Position numbers and translations under genes: made by a program
NCBI GenBank assembly: GCA_902786275.1
Contig: CADACC010000005.1
Span: 1 to 46,500, forward strand
DNA: 46,500 nucleotides
Direction of reading: 5' to 3'
DNA from: an uncultured Erysipelotrichaceae bacterium
Lineage (GTDB): Bacteria; Bacillota_I; Bacilli_A; RF39; UBA660
Part shown: positions 30,823-39,831 of the stretch, one piece after another
How the letters are laid out: each line of letters begins with the position of its first letter
How positions within the stretch are numbered: position 1 is the stretch's first letter
The notes under the pieces: model-generated
Database searches by the model: none
What the model saw: the letters and a program-made list of their open reading frames with translations, nothing else
Told to the model about the DNA's origin: nothing

Positions 30823-32686
30823 TCCACGTCCTTATTTTACCCGTCTCAGTTGTTTCCATTTCAATTGTTAAATCGGTTTCGTGTCTTAATATTTCTTCAA
30901 TAAATTTATTGACTTTATAAGGTGAAGTATTATTTTTAACACAATACAAACAATAGTTTGCATAAGTTTTTGTTACATCTTTATCTATAATAGGAGGAAC
31001 TTCACTAATATATGACAATACATTATTATTTGCTATTTCATATTTATCTATTTCCATTTTAACTTCATCTGGAATAGTAAATTGTTTATTTTTGATTAAT
31101 CTCTTTGCCGCTTTAATTGCAAGATTAAGAATATAACTTTTGGCTTCCTCAGTACATACTTTTTCACTTATCAATGGGTCATAATCTTCATCAGTAGGCA
31201 AGAATTTTGCATTGAAAGGTATAATAGTCATTCTTCTCATAAATCCATTTGATTTATCGGAAGATGGTGGTAAGTTATTTGCACTGAAAATCATTTTTGC
31301 TCTATTTTGATAACTAAATGGCTGTCCGTGTTTAAATTCTAAAGTAATAGGGTCTCCTGTTACTAACTTTTTGAATATTGCTGTGTTTTTAAGTAAGTCT
31401 GCTCCAGAATCATCACCTATATTTACCATTTTTCCTACGAGTTGAGATGGTCTAAATCTATCACTCAAATCTTCAAGTGCAAGACTACTACAATTCTCAG
31501 TACCTAACCAATTAACTATCATATCTAGGAATACTGATTTACCATTAGCACCTTCTCCAAGCAATATAAATGACTTTTGAAATCTACAATCTCCTATCAA
31601 GACATATCCTAACATTTCTTCAAGCAAAGTTCTAATTGCTGCATTTTTACAACTAACATTATCAAGCAATCTATCAACATATTTACAAGTAATATCTGGG
31701 TTATAAGTGCAATTCATTTGATTTAAAGAGAATATATTCGGTGTATGAGGTCTAAATTCGTCTTTATCTAAATCGTATAGACCATTTTTCATATTGATTA
31801 CTAGAGGACATTCGTTTGGATAACCTTCTTCTGCTCTTAATCTTAGATTTTGATATACTTCTCTTTGGTCTTTATCTTTTAAATTAGGTAATTTAGTTAT
31901 CATTGTTAATTTAATTTTTGAGTTCTTTTCATCGTCTTCCCAATATTTACCTTTACTGTAAGTATAAAGAACACCACCATATTTACGATAGTCATTGTTT
32001 TCCATCATCCAATCGGCAAAGATATTGTGTTGAAAACTTTTTCCTTCATAAAACCCTACTTGCTTTTCTTCAAATACTTTATTGTTATCGAACATTTTTG
32101 CAATCTCTCTACTTTTAAGAGGTTCTGCAAAAACATAAGAGTTAATCATATTGAAGATGTATTGAATTTGTTGCTTATTATAACCTTGTTGCATTAAAGG
32201 CATTATACAAGAGAATAAACCTGCATCTCGACCATCGCCTTCTTTTAATCCGTATAAATCTCGTTTCCACTTCATTGGCTTTAACCAATAAGGTAGTTCA
32301 TCGATTATGTCATCAGTTTTTATCCACTCTCTCCATTTACCTTTTAGTTTAACAGTAACCATACTCTTTTTACCCCAAGATTTAATATCTGTTCTTAAAG
32401 TAATTGGAGTATTAATATCAATGTTGTTTGTCAAAGGCATAATACTTTTGAACCAAAAGTGTCCACCACGATTAGTTTTCAATATTCTAGTTCTTATACC
32501 ATAATCTTTGACTATTTCTAATAAGCAGTTAAAATGTTCTTCGGAATCAATATCTAATACAACATACGGTTCTTCCACTAATAAAGCCAAGTTATCTTCA
32601 TCTTTAACCTCATCATACGATTTAGGAGAGTCTAAACTATGTTTCGGTGTTTTGTTTTCATCAATAATGATGTACTGTCCTTTCAT
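30803..32686 (-). CDS. Primase-helicase, D5/SF3 type
   Basis: 627 residues. The N-terminal part (about 30-200) has archaeo-eukaryotic-primase features: LDIDSEE (D45, D47) and GGHFWFK (H76). Then comes a D5_N-like region and an SF3 helicase: Walker A GEGANGKS (377-384), Walker B-like MVNIGDDSG (about 420-428), sensor KMIFSANNLPP (about 464-474) and an RR finger (about 484). It synthesises primers and unwinds DNA at the fork. The stop lies in a shared terminator loop. It is the last gene of the leftward replication block, next to the DNA polymerase. Confidence 0.9.
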   Translation of the reverse strand: MKGQYIIIDENKTPKHSLDSPKSYDEVKDEDNLALLVEEPYVVLDIDSEEHFNCLLEIVKDYGIRTRILKTNRGGHFWFKSIMPLTNNIDINTPITLRTDIKSWGKKSMVTVKLKGKWREWIKTDDIIDELPYWLKPMKWKRDLYGLKEGDGRDAGLFSCIMPLMQQGYNKQQIQYIFNMINSYVFAEPLKSREIAKMFDNNKVFEEKQVGFYEGKSFQHNIFADWMMENNDYRKYGGVLYTYSKGKYWEDDEKNSKIKLTMITKLPNLKDKDQREVYQNLRLRAEEGYPNECPLVINMKNGLYDLDKDEFRPHTPNIFSLNQMNCTYNPDITCKYVDRLLDNVSCKNAAIRTLLEEMLGYVLIGDCRFQKSFILLGEGANGKSVFLDMIVNWLGTENCSSLALEDLSDRFRPSQLVGKMVNIGDDSGADLLKNTAIFKKLVTGDPITLEFKHGQPFSYQNRAKMIFSANNLPPSSDKSNGFMRRMTIIPFNAKFLPTDEDYDPLISEKVCTEEAKSYILNLAIKAAKRLIKNKQFTIPDEVKMEIDKYEIANNNVLSYISEVPPIIDKDVTKTYANYCLYCVKNNTSPYKVNKFIEEILRHETDLTIEMETTETGKIRTWRKKEQD

Positions 32687-32687
32687 A

Positions 32688-34409
32688 TTAACCTCCTATA
32701 AAATCTTTAATTCTGTTCTTTGCTTCTCTAATATACCAATATTTATCGACATCGTCAATATTCATTGTTGATATTTCTTTATTATACACTAAACAATGCT
32801 CAGGCAAACTAGCAATTGTATCTCTACGACCATTTTGTTTAATCTTTAATAGTTTACCGTATCTATCATCTTTTGATGCAAATACACGATTAACATTATT
32901 AGTATCTACTTCTTTACCATCAACTTCCCAAATAACTCTTTTATATGTTGGACCTTTCTTAGTTGTTATTTGAAATCTCATTGGGTCGTTGCAATTAAAT
33001 ATAGTGTCTTCAACAGGTATTTGATATAACAAGTTTTTAACGATTGCTTCATCAATAATTGTCATTGAATTTGATACGAAATTTCCGTGCTTTTCTTTAC
33101 CTTTTTTGATGCTATAATTCTTAACATATCCACCTTTGGTTTTAATATCTCCATTAGTTTCAAGCATAATATAATTATTAACATCTTTTTGATAAATTTC
33201 TTCAACTTGTTCTTCTTCCATTGTAAGACCTGTTTTGTCCTCCCATAAGCGGACTATTTCTCGACATCTTTCAATATTTTCCGTTTGGAACAAGACACCA
33301 TCTGTATTTGATTGAACCAAGTTTATATACGGCTTTAATTTTTCAAGTAAATCAATAAGTAATAATTGACCTGTTATACATACTTGTCTATTCATTTTTA
33401 AATCATAAAGTTTATTATAAATATAACCCATCGCACCAAATTTAGTGTTAAGAATTAATTTATAAGCATCTGCCAAACTGTTACCTTGTTTTTTATAAAC
33501 AAATCTATCATCTCTTATTTGTTTATATAAATGTTTCTTTTCGTTCGGTATATTTCTCGACATAAAATCGAAAGCAATTATCATTGAAGGATAATACGAA
33601 TTAACATCAAAGTTAAATAGATTTCCTTTAAAATGTGATTGTTCGATTGCTCCGTGCAAACCACCATAAGCAATAGTATGTGGCACACCACAAATGTCTT
33701 TGTCTAAATGTCTTGAAGCATCTTGAGGATTTTCAAAGAAAGCAAGAACTTCTCTATCTTTAACATCCACGCAAGATGGCATATCATAAATATTTTCATC
33801 ATAATATTTTCTTTTTCTAGCACCCATAACTTCTGCTGTCAATTGAGCATTAGTCATAGATATACACGTAATAGGTAATTTAAACGCATTTATAATTTGT
33901 AATTTTGACTTGATATAATCAAATCTTTCATAATATAATCTCTCAGTTGCATCGACATCGTGTTTACAATAAAATTCGGTTTCCTTAATTTCATCACTAG
34001 TAAGTTTTCTATCAATATCGAATGATACATTTGATTCTTCAATACTCATACCAAGATTACTTTCGACTTCTTTTAAAGATATTCCTACACCACCAGGTAT
34101 ATCAGCCATAAGGTCTAAACTTAGAAAGAATATCTTATTTAGTCCAGGAAACTCCCAACCTTGTTTTCCGTCAGTTATTATCCAATCATTAACAACTTTA
34201 GGATTCACCCCTGATAATATTGCTTTTAAAATAAAATCATCATAGTGTCTATTGTTGAAACCAACGAATATGTCGTTTTTGTGTTGATTAAAGAACCTAG
34301 CAAGTTCATCATCATTATTATAAATCACAATGTGTTCTTTACCAGGTTCTTTAAATACAACTAGCCAATCGAAGTTAAATACCTCGAAGTCATATAGTAT
34401 AAATTTCAT
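32688..34409 (-). CDS. Family B DNA polymerase
   Basis: 573 residues. Exonuclease: Exo I DFE (D7, E9), Exo II with N52 and D57 (FVGFNNRHYDD), Exo III YCKHD (Y147-D151). A YGG linker motif lies at 248-250. Polymerase: motif A DVNSYYPS (268-275), motif B KLILNTKFG (317-325) and motif C NTDG (368-371), with N in place of the usual Tyr-Gly-Asp lead. The length equals that of protein-primed enzymes, but no terminal protein gene or terminal inverted repeat is seen and a primase is encoded next door. RNA-primed replication is therefore more likely. Confidence 0.88.
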   Translation of the reverse strand: MKFILYDFEVFNFDWLVVFKEPGKEHIVIYNNDDELARFFNQHKNDIFVGFNNRHYDDFILKAILSGVNPKVVNDWIITDGKQGWEFPGLNKIFFLSLDLMADIPGGVGISLKEVESNLGMSIEESNVSFDIDRKLTSDEIKETEFYCKHDVDATERLYYERFDYIKSKLQIINAFKLPITCISMTNAQLTAEVMGARKRKYYDENIYDMPSCVDVKDREVLAFFENPQDASRHLDKDICGVPHTIAYGGLHGAIEQSHFKGNLFNFDVNSYYPSMIIAFDFMSRNIPNEKKHLYKQIRDDRFVYKKQGNSLADAYKLILNTKFGAMGYIYNKLYDLKMNRQVCITGQLLLIDLLEKLKPYINLVQSNTDGVLFQTENIERCREIVRLWEDKTGLTMEEEQVEEIYQKDVNNYIMLETNGDIKTKGGYVKNYSIKKGKEKHGNFVSNSMTIIDEAIVKNLLYQIPVEDTIFNCNDPMRFQITTKKGPTYKRVIWEVDGKEVDTNNVNRVFASKDDRYGKLLKIKQNGRRDTIASLPEHCLVYNKEISTMNIDDVDKYWYIREAKNRIKDFIGG

Positions 34410-34819
34410 TACGCAATAGGATTAACACTAATGTTTCTATATACTTGGTCATTGGTTTTAGATTGAGATGATTTAATAGTTAAAGTTACTGGTACATCAA
34501 GTAAGTGTTCTAGTTGTCCTTTAATGTGTTCAATTGAATCACATTCAATACCAAACTTCTCTAAATCAGTAGTCAATCTTTTCATATTTTCAGGTTTATT
34601 TAATACTGTATATTTCCATTCGTGTTTGTTAGCATAATCTTCATCAGTATAAATAAATTCCCATTTAAACATCAAGTTACCACTTGTTTTTGATTCAGTA
34701 AATTCTACTCCATAAATTATTGCTTCATAAGTTCCATCAGGAACATCACTAAAATCGTCTACCTTAACATCTGCACTTGCTTCTAAAAGTGCTTGTAATT
34801 CCTTATCCATATCGTTCAT
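34409..34819 (-). CDS. DUF669-like single-strand-binding or recombination accessory protein
   Basis: 136 residues. The core VPDGTYEAIIYGVEFTESKTSGNLMFKWEFIYTDEDYANKHEWKYTVLNKPENMKRL is typical of the DUF669 group of small beta-rich proteins next to phage polymerases, thought to bind single-stranded DNA. It is coupled by a 1-nt overlap to both the polymerase and the 88-aa gene upstream. Position beside a RecA-like ATPase suggests a role in replication and recombination. Confidence 0.7.
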   Translation of the reverse strand: MNDMDKELQALLEASADVKVDDFSDVPDGTYEAIIYGVEFTESKTSGNLMFKWEFIYTDEDYANKHEWKYTVLNKPENMKRLTTDLEKFGIECDSIEHIKGQLEHLLDVPVTLTIKSSQSKTNDQVYRNISVNPIA

Positions 34820-35085
34820 TATCTATTTACCTCCACTTCTTTATTTTTTGATAATGCTTCAATAACTTCTTTTGGGGCTTTTTCAATTCCCATTTCAGCA
34901 TCAAATGCTTCTTCTTGTTCTAATTGGTCTAATGTTTTGTTTAATTCAAACATATCCATAAACATTCTACCAATTTCTTTGTTTTCAATTGTTGTATTTG
35001 CTATAATAGCATACCCTTCGTCAATTTTGTTTTTGATTAAATCAATCATTTTTTGTTTGTCAATATAACTATTTTTTCCTAACAT
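34819..35085 (-). CDS. 88-aa hypothetical protein of the replication operon
   Basis: A helical, charged protein (IDKQKMIDLIKNKIDEGYAI..., EQEEAFDAEMGIEKAPKEVIEAL) with no recognised family. GAGGAG precedes the ATG at 35085 and its stop overlaps the next gene's start. A 45-nt AT-rich spacer separates it from the RecA-like ATPase. Confidence 0.72.
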   Translation of the reverse strand: MLGKNSYIDKQKMIDLIKNKIDEGYAIIANTTIENKEIGRMFMDMFELNKTLDQLEQEEAFDAEMGIEKAPKEVIEALSKNKEVEVNR

Positions 35086-35130
35086 ATCAATCTCCTCTTT
35101 CTTTATTATATTACTTTTTTATATTAAAAT

Positions 35131-35850
35131 CTAGCCCTTAATTGCTTTAACTAGATTGTCATAAGATAATTCGATGTTATCAACTTTGATTGTTGGTATT
35201 TTATTACCACCATATTGTTCTTTATTTGCACTAAGTTGTAACACTCTTGAGTCAACAGGTTCTCCATTTTCGTCTGTTTTGGACACAGAACTAATTCTTC
35301 CTGTTATTTCTACCATACCTGATATTTTCTTTGCTACTTTATCAGGCAACGCAGTTTTGAATACTGTCGTCTCCCTACCAATTCTATCTTTGATAGTTTC
35401 TGTTTCTTCGTGTGATATAAACACTATATTATAAGGTGCATTAACTAACTTTCTAAGTGCTATTAAATAATTATTTCTAATTATATCATAACCTTTAGCA
35501 TAACCAAGTTCACTTTCGTGGTCGATTTTTAACTTCTTACAATAATAGTTTCTAGCATATTGATATACATCTTCAAGTAAGTCAACTACGATTGTTTTGT
35601 AAGTGTGTCCACCTTTAACGATAGTATCTATAAGGTCAATAAATACTTCCCACGGGTCTTTTGTGTCATCACCAACAAGTGTAACAACTGGAGCATCTAC
35701 ATACTTGTAGTTACCATCAGTGTTAATCATAAGTGGGTCTGGAAATTGGTTTGCAAAAGTTGTCTTACCTATATTCGGTGTACCATAAATCCAAATCTTT
35801 ATTGATTTTGTTCCGTCACGTTGTACTCTTTTATTCTCTGGTAAAATCAT
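35131..35850 (-). CDS. RecA-like ATPase (Sak4/AAA_24 type)
   Basis: 239 residues. Walker A GTPNIGKTT (residues 23-31), Walker B TIVVDLLED (about 85-93), a sensor-like NIVFISHEE segment and a C-terminal domain with NKEQYGGNKIPTI. This is the compact RecA-core architecture of phage Sak4/AAA_24 proteins, which act in single-strand annealing and recombination-dependent replication, usually with an SSB partner. Here an ssb is encoded at 45637 and a DUF669 gene lies just downstream. Confidence 0.82.
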   Translation of the reverse strand: MILPENKRVQRDGTKSIKIWIYGTPNIGKTTFANQFPDPLMINTDGNYKYVDAPVVTLVGDDTKDPWEVFIDLIDTIVKGGHTYKTIVVDLLEDVYQYARNYYCKKLKIDHESELGYAKGYDIIRNNYLIALRKLVNAPYNIVFISHEETETIKDRIGRETTVFKTALPDKVAKKISGMVEITGRISSVSKTDENGEPVDSRVLQLSANKEQYGGNKIPTIKVDNIELSYDNLVKAIKG

Positions 35851-36085
35851 TAATAATCTCCTCCAAATCCTTTCTTATTTTTTCTAATTCTTCATCGTTA
35901 ATTTCAACTCCGTCATAAGGGTTTACTACTTTGATAGTTAATTTAACTTTGTTGTCTTTTGGCTCTTCTTTGACTTCTTCTTTAGAATATTCATCGTGTA
36001 TCAAATCTAGTAATACTCTGTGTGCTTCTTCTACGTGAGCAATTGCTTCTTTAAGTTTTTCTTTATTTTCCTTCATTTTCTTCAT
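35831..36085 (-). CDS. 84-aa charged hypothetical protein
   Basis: Lys/Glu-rich: an N-terminal helix (KENKEKLKEAIAHVEEAHRVLLDLIHDEY), then a short beta segment (KVKLTIKVVNPYDGVEIND) and a C-terminal helix. Ends overlap both neighbours by about 20 nt, typical of coupled genes. Possibly a subunit or partner of the ATPase encoded next to it; no family recognised. Confidence 0.68.
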   Translation of the reverse strand: MKKMKENKEKLKEAIAHVEEAHRVLLDLIHDEYSKEEVKEEPKDNKVKLTIKVVNPYDGVEINDEELEKIRKDLEEIINDFTRE

Positions 36086-36305
36086 CTCCTTTCATTTTTT
36101 CAAATAGTTTTTTTCTTACTGCTGTAATAGCCATCATATTTTGTAAACTATAACTGAACATATACATTCCGTTATCTTCGTGACCATTTTCTTTCATCAC
36201 TTGTTTCATATCATTATCCAAATCTTCAAGGACTTCAATTTCAGCGTTACTAAATAGTTCTTCTATTTCTTCAAGAGTATAATTATTCTCCTTCATTTCT
36301 TTCAT
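36063..36305 (-). CDS. 80-aa hypothetical protein
   Basis: An acidic helical protein (NYTLEEIEELFSNAEIEVLEDLDNDMKQVMKENGHED...MFSYSLQNMMAITAVRKKLFEKM). Starts inside the end of the nuclease gene and overlaps the next gene by 23 nt. GAAGGAGATG precedes the ATG. Function unknown. Confidence 0.68.
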   Translation of the reverse strand: MKEMKENNYTLEEIEELFSNAEIEVLEDLDNDMKQVMKENGHEDNGMYMFSYSLQNMMAITAVRKKLFEKMKGDEENEGK

Positions 36306-37116
36306 CTCCTTCTTCCTTTATTTCATATAACAACTCGGCATCTTTTTCTCGCATACACAAGTTTAAATAAGGACACTTTCCATAACAACTACAAGCACTT
36401 AAATTCTTCGTGTATCTTTTTGTGTTGTTTATCATATTCATATCGTATATTAAATCTTCTTTTTCTTCTTCAAGTTGTTCTTTTGTTCTTGTTAATTCAA
36501 AGTATTGGATACTATCTTCGTCTTCAGTTATTTTTTCAACAAGTCTTTCTCTAAATTGCTCTAAAGTTTCGCCATTCTTTTGTCTTAACAAAGGTTTCTT
36601 TGCTACATAATATTCAATCTTTTTAACTTTCTTTCCTAACTCTTGTTCTATTGCTAAACAATATCTTGATATTTGGTCATTGAACTCAAGTTTATTAATA
36701 TAAATATCGTCAATTCTACTTGCTGTTTTATATTCTCTCAAGATAAGTCCATCAGGTTCTTCAACAATTGCATCTGCATACATAATAAATTCATTATCAC
36801 CAAAATTAGTTTTGATTTCAACCTCGTGTTTAACATTTCCTTCATTGTGGTGAGGGAATTTATTAAAGAATGCTTCAACCATTGCAAGTACGATAACTTT
36901 ATTTGTTTCTGTTCCTTCATCAAGAAAATCTTGATTATTGTCTAATTCTTTTTCAAGTTCATTTACATCTCCAAGTTCAATACCTCTATGAAATGCTTTA
37001 CCGAGAATTAAACTTGTTGAATCTCCGTCAATAGGAAATAAATGTTTAATATATTTATATTCAAATTGTTTCGGACAAGTCTTAAAACAATTTATTCTTG
37101 AATGGCTGAATCGCAT
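36283..37116 (-). CDS. Fe-S PD-(D/E)XK nuclease, Cas4/RecB-like
   Basis: 277 residues. The start MRFSHSRINCFKTCPKQFEY carries the family's S-x-x-x-C-P-x-x-F/Y motif. The core contains D115 (YADAIVEE), E128 and K130 (REYKT) and a later Gln (DQISRY). The C-terminal CSCYGKCPYLNLC (C242-C254), together with C10 or C15, is the four-Cys iron-sulfur cluster pattern of Cas4/AddB-type exonucleases. ATG 37116 is used; a TTG at 37134 lies inside the ribosome binding site. Likely role is end processing in recombination or replication. Confidence 0.86.
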   Translation of the reverse strand: MRFSHSRINCFKTCPKQFEYKYIKHLFPIDGDSTSLILGKAFHRGIELGDVNELEKELDNNQDFLDEGTETNKVIVLAMVEAFFNKFPHHNEGNVKHEVEIKTNFGDNEFIMYADAIVEEPDGLILREYKTASRIDDIYINKLEFNDQISRYCLAIEQELGKKVKKIEYYVAKKPLLRQKNGETLEQFRERLVEKITEDEDSIQYFELTRTKEQLEEEKEDLIYDMNMINNTKRYTKNLSACSCYGKCPYLNLCMREKDAELLYEIKEEGDERNEGE

Positions 37117-37355
37117 TTTTCTTTCTCCTTCCAAAATTGTTTACATAATATATCAAGTCCATTTGCAATTTCTTCATCATATTCAGCATCAAAATCATCA
37201 AGTGTTTTATTATATAAATCCATCCAATCAATATAGTCATTATGATTATACGATATCGAATAATGTTGATAGTGCATATGATTTTCTTTTGTAATTGTTA
37301 TTTGTACCGATTTTTCATCAAAACAATAGTACATATCAATTTTTCTTTTATACAT
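37092..37355 (-). CDS. 87-aa hypothetical protein
   Basis: A small protein with a beta-rich N-half (MYYCFDEKSVQITITKENHMHYQHYSISYNH) and an acidic helical C-half (LDDFDAEYDEEIANGLDILCKQFWKEKEKCD). Coupled: start overlaps the stop of the helicase gene, and its end overlaps the nuclease gene start. Function unknown. Confidence 0.7.
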   Translation of the reverse strand: MYKRKIDMYYCFDEKSVQITITKENHMHYQHYSISYNHNDYIDWMDLYNKTLDDFDAEYDEEIANGLDILCKQFWKEKEKCDSAIQE

Positions 37356-38641
37356 TATTTATCACATCCTTCCAAATATTTTTCAAACATTCTTTCATCG
37401 AAATCTTTACCTTCAAGTAATGAACCCCAAGTTGCTTCTTCCACTGTGTCTTTACATATCAAGTAATAGAATAGTGGTTTCTTTGTTTGTCCTATTCTAT
37501 CAAGTCTCTTTTTACTTTGAATAAAGTTAATGTATTCATTAGTTAAACTATAAAATACACAAATGTTAGCAACAACTAAATCATTGATACCAGTTGATGC
37601 ACTTTTGTATTGACATAAGATAACACTTCGTTCATTTTCTTTAAAGTTATCAAATGATTTCTTTCTTCCATTGTACTCATCATAAGGTATTTTCTTTTTA
37701 TCAAGTAATGTAATTATTCTATCACGTTCAACATCAAAGTTGTAAAATATAACTACTCTATCATTGACACATTCGAGAAAATCACTTAACCATTGAATCT
37801 TTTGGTCATCAACTTCATATTCTTGAATGTTTCCTGAACATATACTTCTCAAAGTAAATTGTAGTTTACCCATATTGTCAGCAACATAATCTTTGAATAC
37901 TCTTACTTTTCTAAAAGCATCGTATGCTTTAGGTTTATCGAACCACTGAACAATATCTTCTGGTATTAATTCTTCATCTGGTTTTCTTTCATAAAAGATA
38001 CAATTGTCTCTAATCAATTTTTCAAGTTCTTTCTCGTGTCTATATCCAATTAGTTCTTTTACTCTAAAACCATTGTAAAATCTATCTTCGTAGATACAAT
38101 AATCATCCTTAAATTGTTTAAAGGACATCTTCATTATATCACAAAAATATAGTTGATTGTAGTAATCAATATAACCTTGACTTTGTGGAGTTCCTGTTAA
38201 GATAAGTTTATACTTTGTTCTACTACTGAGTAATCTACAAAATCTACCGACTTTAGAAGTAGGATTTTTGATTAAATGACTTTCATCAATTAATACAGTA
38301 GTATTGTTATCTACCCATTTCAATAGGTTATCACATCTCCACGCACTTTCAAAGTTCACAATAAAAGCCGTTACATATCCAGAGTTTGCTACTAGTTGTT
38401 TATTTTTAGTAGAACCTTTGTTTAATATAACGGCATCAATATTACATTCTTCTTGCAAGTCTTGTTTCCAATCTTTCATTTTACTGATAAGACAAATAAT
38501 AAGTATTTTTTGTGTTGGTTGATTTTTGAACACATTTAAAGATGTTACTGTCTTTCCAGTACCCATTCCCATAAATAATGGTACACTAGGTGTATCAATA
38601 TTGTCAACAATGTCTTGCTGATACTTAAATAATGTTTTCAT
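37355..38641 (-). CDS. SNF2-family DEAD-like helicase
   Basis: 428 residues. Motif I GMGTGKT (25-31), motif II DESH (119-122), motif III LILTGTPQ, then the C-terminal helicase domain with VVIFYNFDVERD, the STGIND segment (motif V) and motif VI QSKKRLDRIGQT. This is the compact SNF2-type translocase of Gram-positive phage replication modules, usually next to VRR-NUC as here. The start is ATG 38641 after GGAGTGG; an upstream TTG at 38659 has no site. It overlaps the nuclease gene by 17 nt. Confidence 0.9.
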   Translation of the reverse strand: MKTLFKYQQDIVDNIDTPSVPLFMGMGTGKTVTSLNVFKNQPTQKILIICLISKMKDWKQDLQEECNIDAVILNKGSTKNKQLVANSGYVTAFIVNFESAWRCDNLLKWVDNNTTVLIDESHLIKNPTSKVGRFCRLLSSRTKYKLILTGTPQSQGYIDYYNQLYFCDIMKMSFKQFKDDYCIYEDRFYNGFRVKELIGYRHEKELEKLIRDNCIFYERKPDEELIPEDIVQWFDKPKAYDAFRKVRVFKDYVADNMGKLQFTLRSICSGNIQEYEVDDQKIQWLSDFLECVNDRVVIFYNFDVERDRIITLLDKKKIPYDEYNGRKKSFDNFKENERSVILCQYKSASTGINDLVVANICVFYSLTNEYINFIQSKKRLDRIGQTKKPLFYYLICKDTVEEATWGSLLEGKDFDERMFEKYLEGCDK

Positions 38642-38987
38642 TTCCACTCCTAAACTCAATGTAGCCTTCGCCGTTAAACTCTACTTGATAATCTCTATTT
38701 TCAATAAGATTATCTATTAATTTTTTTAAATCTTCATACCCACTAGGATATGCAAGAACCCCTATTCCACCTGCTTTACCGATATTCAAAAGGTGCATTT
38801 TTTGAAGTAATGATGGTTTACCTTTCTCTTGCTTAACTTCTATTCCTACAAATCTTCCGTTGATAGAACATAAAATATCAGGAATACCACTTGAAGTATA
38901 AGCATTAGCAAAGAATTTCACGAACCAACAATTATTTTTTTCTAAATATTTTTTGATTCTATTCTCAAAATTCTTCTCGGCAGCCAT
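38625..38987 (-). CDS. VRR-NUC domain nuclease
   Basis: 120 residues. The core GIPDILCSINGRFVGIEVKQEKGKPSLLQKMHL contains PD, E-x-K and the following Gln of the PD-(D/E)XK fold in its VRR-NUC form, with an N-terminal Glu-containing helix (EKNFENRIKKYLEKNN). Such stand-alone nucleases resolve branched DNA and are nearly always next to the SNF2-type gene in phages, as here. The start overlaps the upstream stop. Confidence 0.92.
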   Translation of the reverse strand: MAAEKNFENRIKKYLEKNNCWFVKFFANAYTSSGIPDILCSINGRFVGIEVKQEKGKPSLLQKMHLLNIGKAGGIGVLAYPSGYEDLKKLIDNLIENRDYQVEFNGEGYIEFRSGNENII

Positions 38988-39343
38988 TATTCACCCATAT
39001 CAAATACCCAAAAGTAAGTGTTTTTCTTTAATTTGTTACTATGATTAACTCTTGCTTTAGGAAAATACTTTCTGATAACTGAGTTAAGCATTCTTACTGA
39101 TAGTAAATCTTCTCCGTTTTCAGTGTATCTTCTACGATAATTAATATATTTATCGAATACTTCTTTAGTTGTTAGATAACTAATATCGTGTTCATCTAAA
39201 GTTTTAACGAAATCAATTGCATATCTATCAACATTTGCTGGTAGTTTTGCTTGAATTAATTCGCTTTGTTGTTCCTCCAATATTTTAATCGTATTTTTTA
39301 AGTTTTCATATTCTTCTTCTGTGTATAATTTTTCTTCTTCCAT
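38987..39343 (-). CDS. 118-aa protein, possible winged-helix DNA-binding
   Basis: An N-terminal coiled coil (EEEYENLKNTIKILEEQQSELIQA) and a C-terminal part (YLTTKEVFDKYINYRRRYTENGEDLLSVRMLNSVIRKYFPKARVNHSNKLKKNTYFWVF) with a helix-helix-wing pattern similar to the C-terminal DNA-binding domains of phage primases. AAGGAG precedes the ATG at 39343, which has its own promoter just upstream. May recruit the following nuclease and helicase to DNA. Confidence 0.65.
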   Translation of the reverse strand: MEEEKLYTEEEYENLKNTIKILEEQQSELIQAKLPANVDRYAIDFVKTLDEHDISYLTTKEVFDKYINYRRRYTENGEDLLSVRMLNSVIRKYFPKARVNHSNKLKKNTYFWVFDMGE

Positions 39344-39363
39344 AATAATCTCCTTTCTCTATA

Positions 39364-39392
39364 ATAATATCACATTAGATAAATTTTGTCAA
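39364..39392 (-). promoter_or_regulatory. Internal leftward promoter for the replication module
   Basis: On the minus strand TTGACA (complement of 39387-39392), a 17-bp spacer and TATTAT (complement of 39364-39369). It lies across the stop of the 39389 gene and fires toward the nuclease, helicase, polymerase and primase genes. Confidence 0.75.
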
Positions 39393-39607
39393 CAATAAAA
39401 TGTTTCTAAATCAAGTGAACTTGTATCTTCTATACAATGAAACTGTTCATCAAGATAATTCATTGTTGCTGCAATATTAAAATTACGTTCAGCACAAATA
39501 TTAATTGCTTTCATTATCAATTCTCTATCTATTTCTCTACTTAACATAATAATAACTTCTTCTGTATTCTCAGTTTCTCCACCTTTTTTAAGTTTAAATA
39601 CTCTCAC
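39389..39607 (-). CDS. 72-aa hypothetical protein
   Basis: Starts at a GTG overlapping the preceding stop (GTGA). The sequence has a short basic N-terminus and a helical core (IDRELIMKAINICAERNFNIAATMNYLDEQFHC). Last gene before the internal promoter at 39364. No family recognised. Confidence 0.6.
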   Translation of the reverse strand: MRVFKLKKGGETENTEEVIIMLSREIDRELIMKAINICAERNFNIAATMNYLDEQFHCIEDTSSLDLETFYC

Positions 39608-39831
39608 TTTTTCATCACTCCTTTCAACTTATCTTTAAACTCGGCTTCTTTGCTTATATATACATAATGTCCACAATTTTTACAAATCTTTTTATCAATC
39701 TTTTCAAATGGATAAATTATATTTGACCAACCACAATGTGAACAAAAATGTTTGTATTTCAACCTTTCGTTTGCCAACCGTTCCTCCTCAATAGGGGCTT
39801 TACCCCAATTTCGATGAGGAAGTTCGCTCAT
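39604..39831 (-). CDS. Zinc-ribbon protein sharing a WGKxP motif with its neighbour
   Basis: 75 residues. N-terminal RNWGKAPIEEERLANERLK is followed by a zinc ribbon with CSHC and CKNC knuckles (about residues 30-55). The upstream gene has a similar NWGK-like segment (EIWGKEPSDVERSLMDENNK), so the two probably share a short interaction motif. ATG 39831 is chosen; an upstream TTG at 39855 is possible. Likely a small nucleic acid or protein-binding adaptor. Confidence 0.68.
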   Translation of the reverse strand: MSELPHRNWGKAPIEEERLANERLKYKHFCSHCGWSNIIYPFEKIDKKICKNCGHYVYISKEAEFKDKLKGVMKK

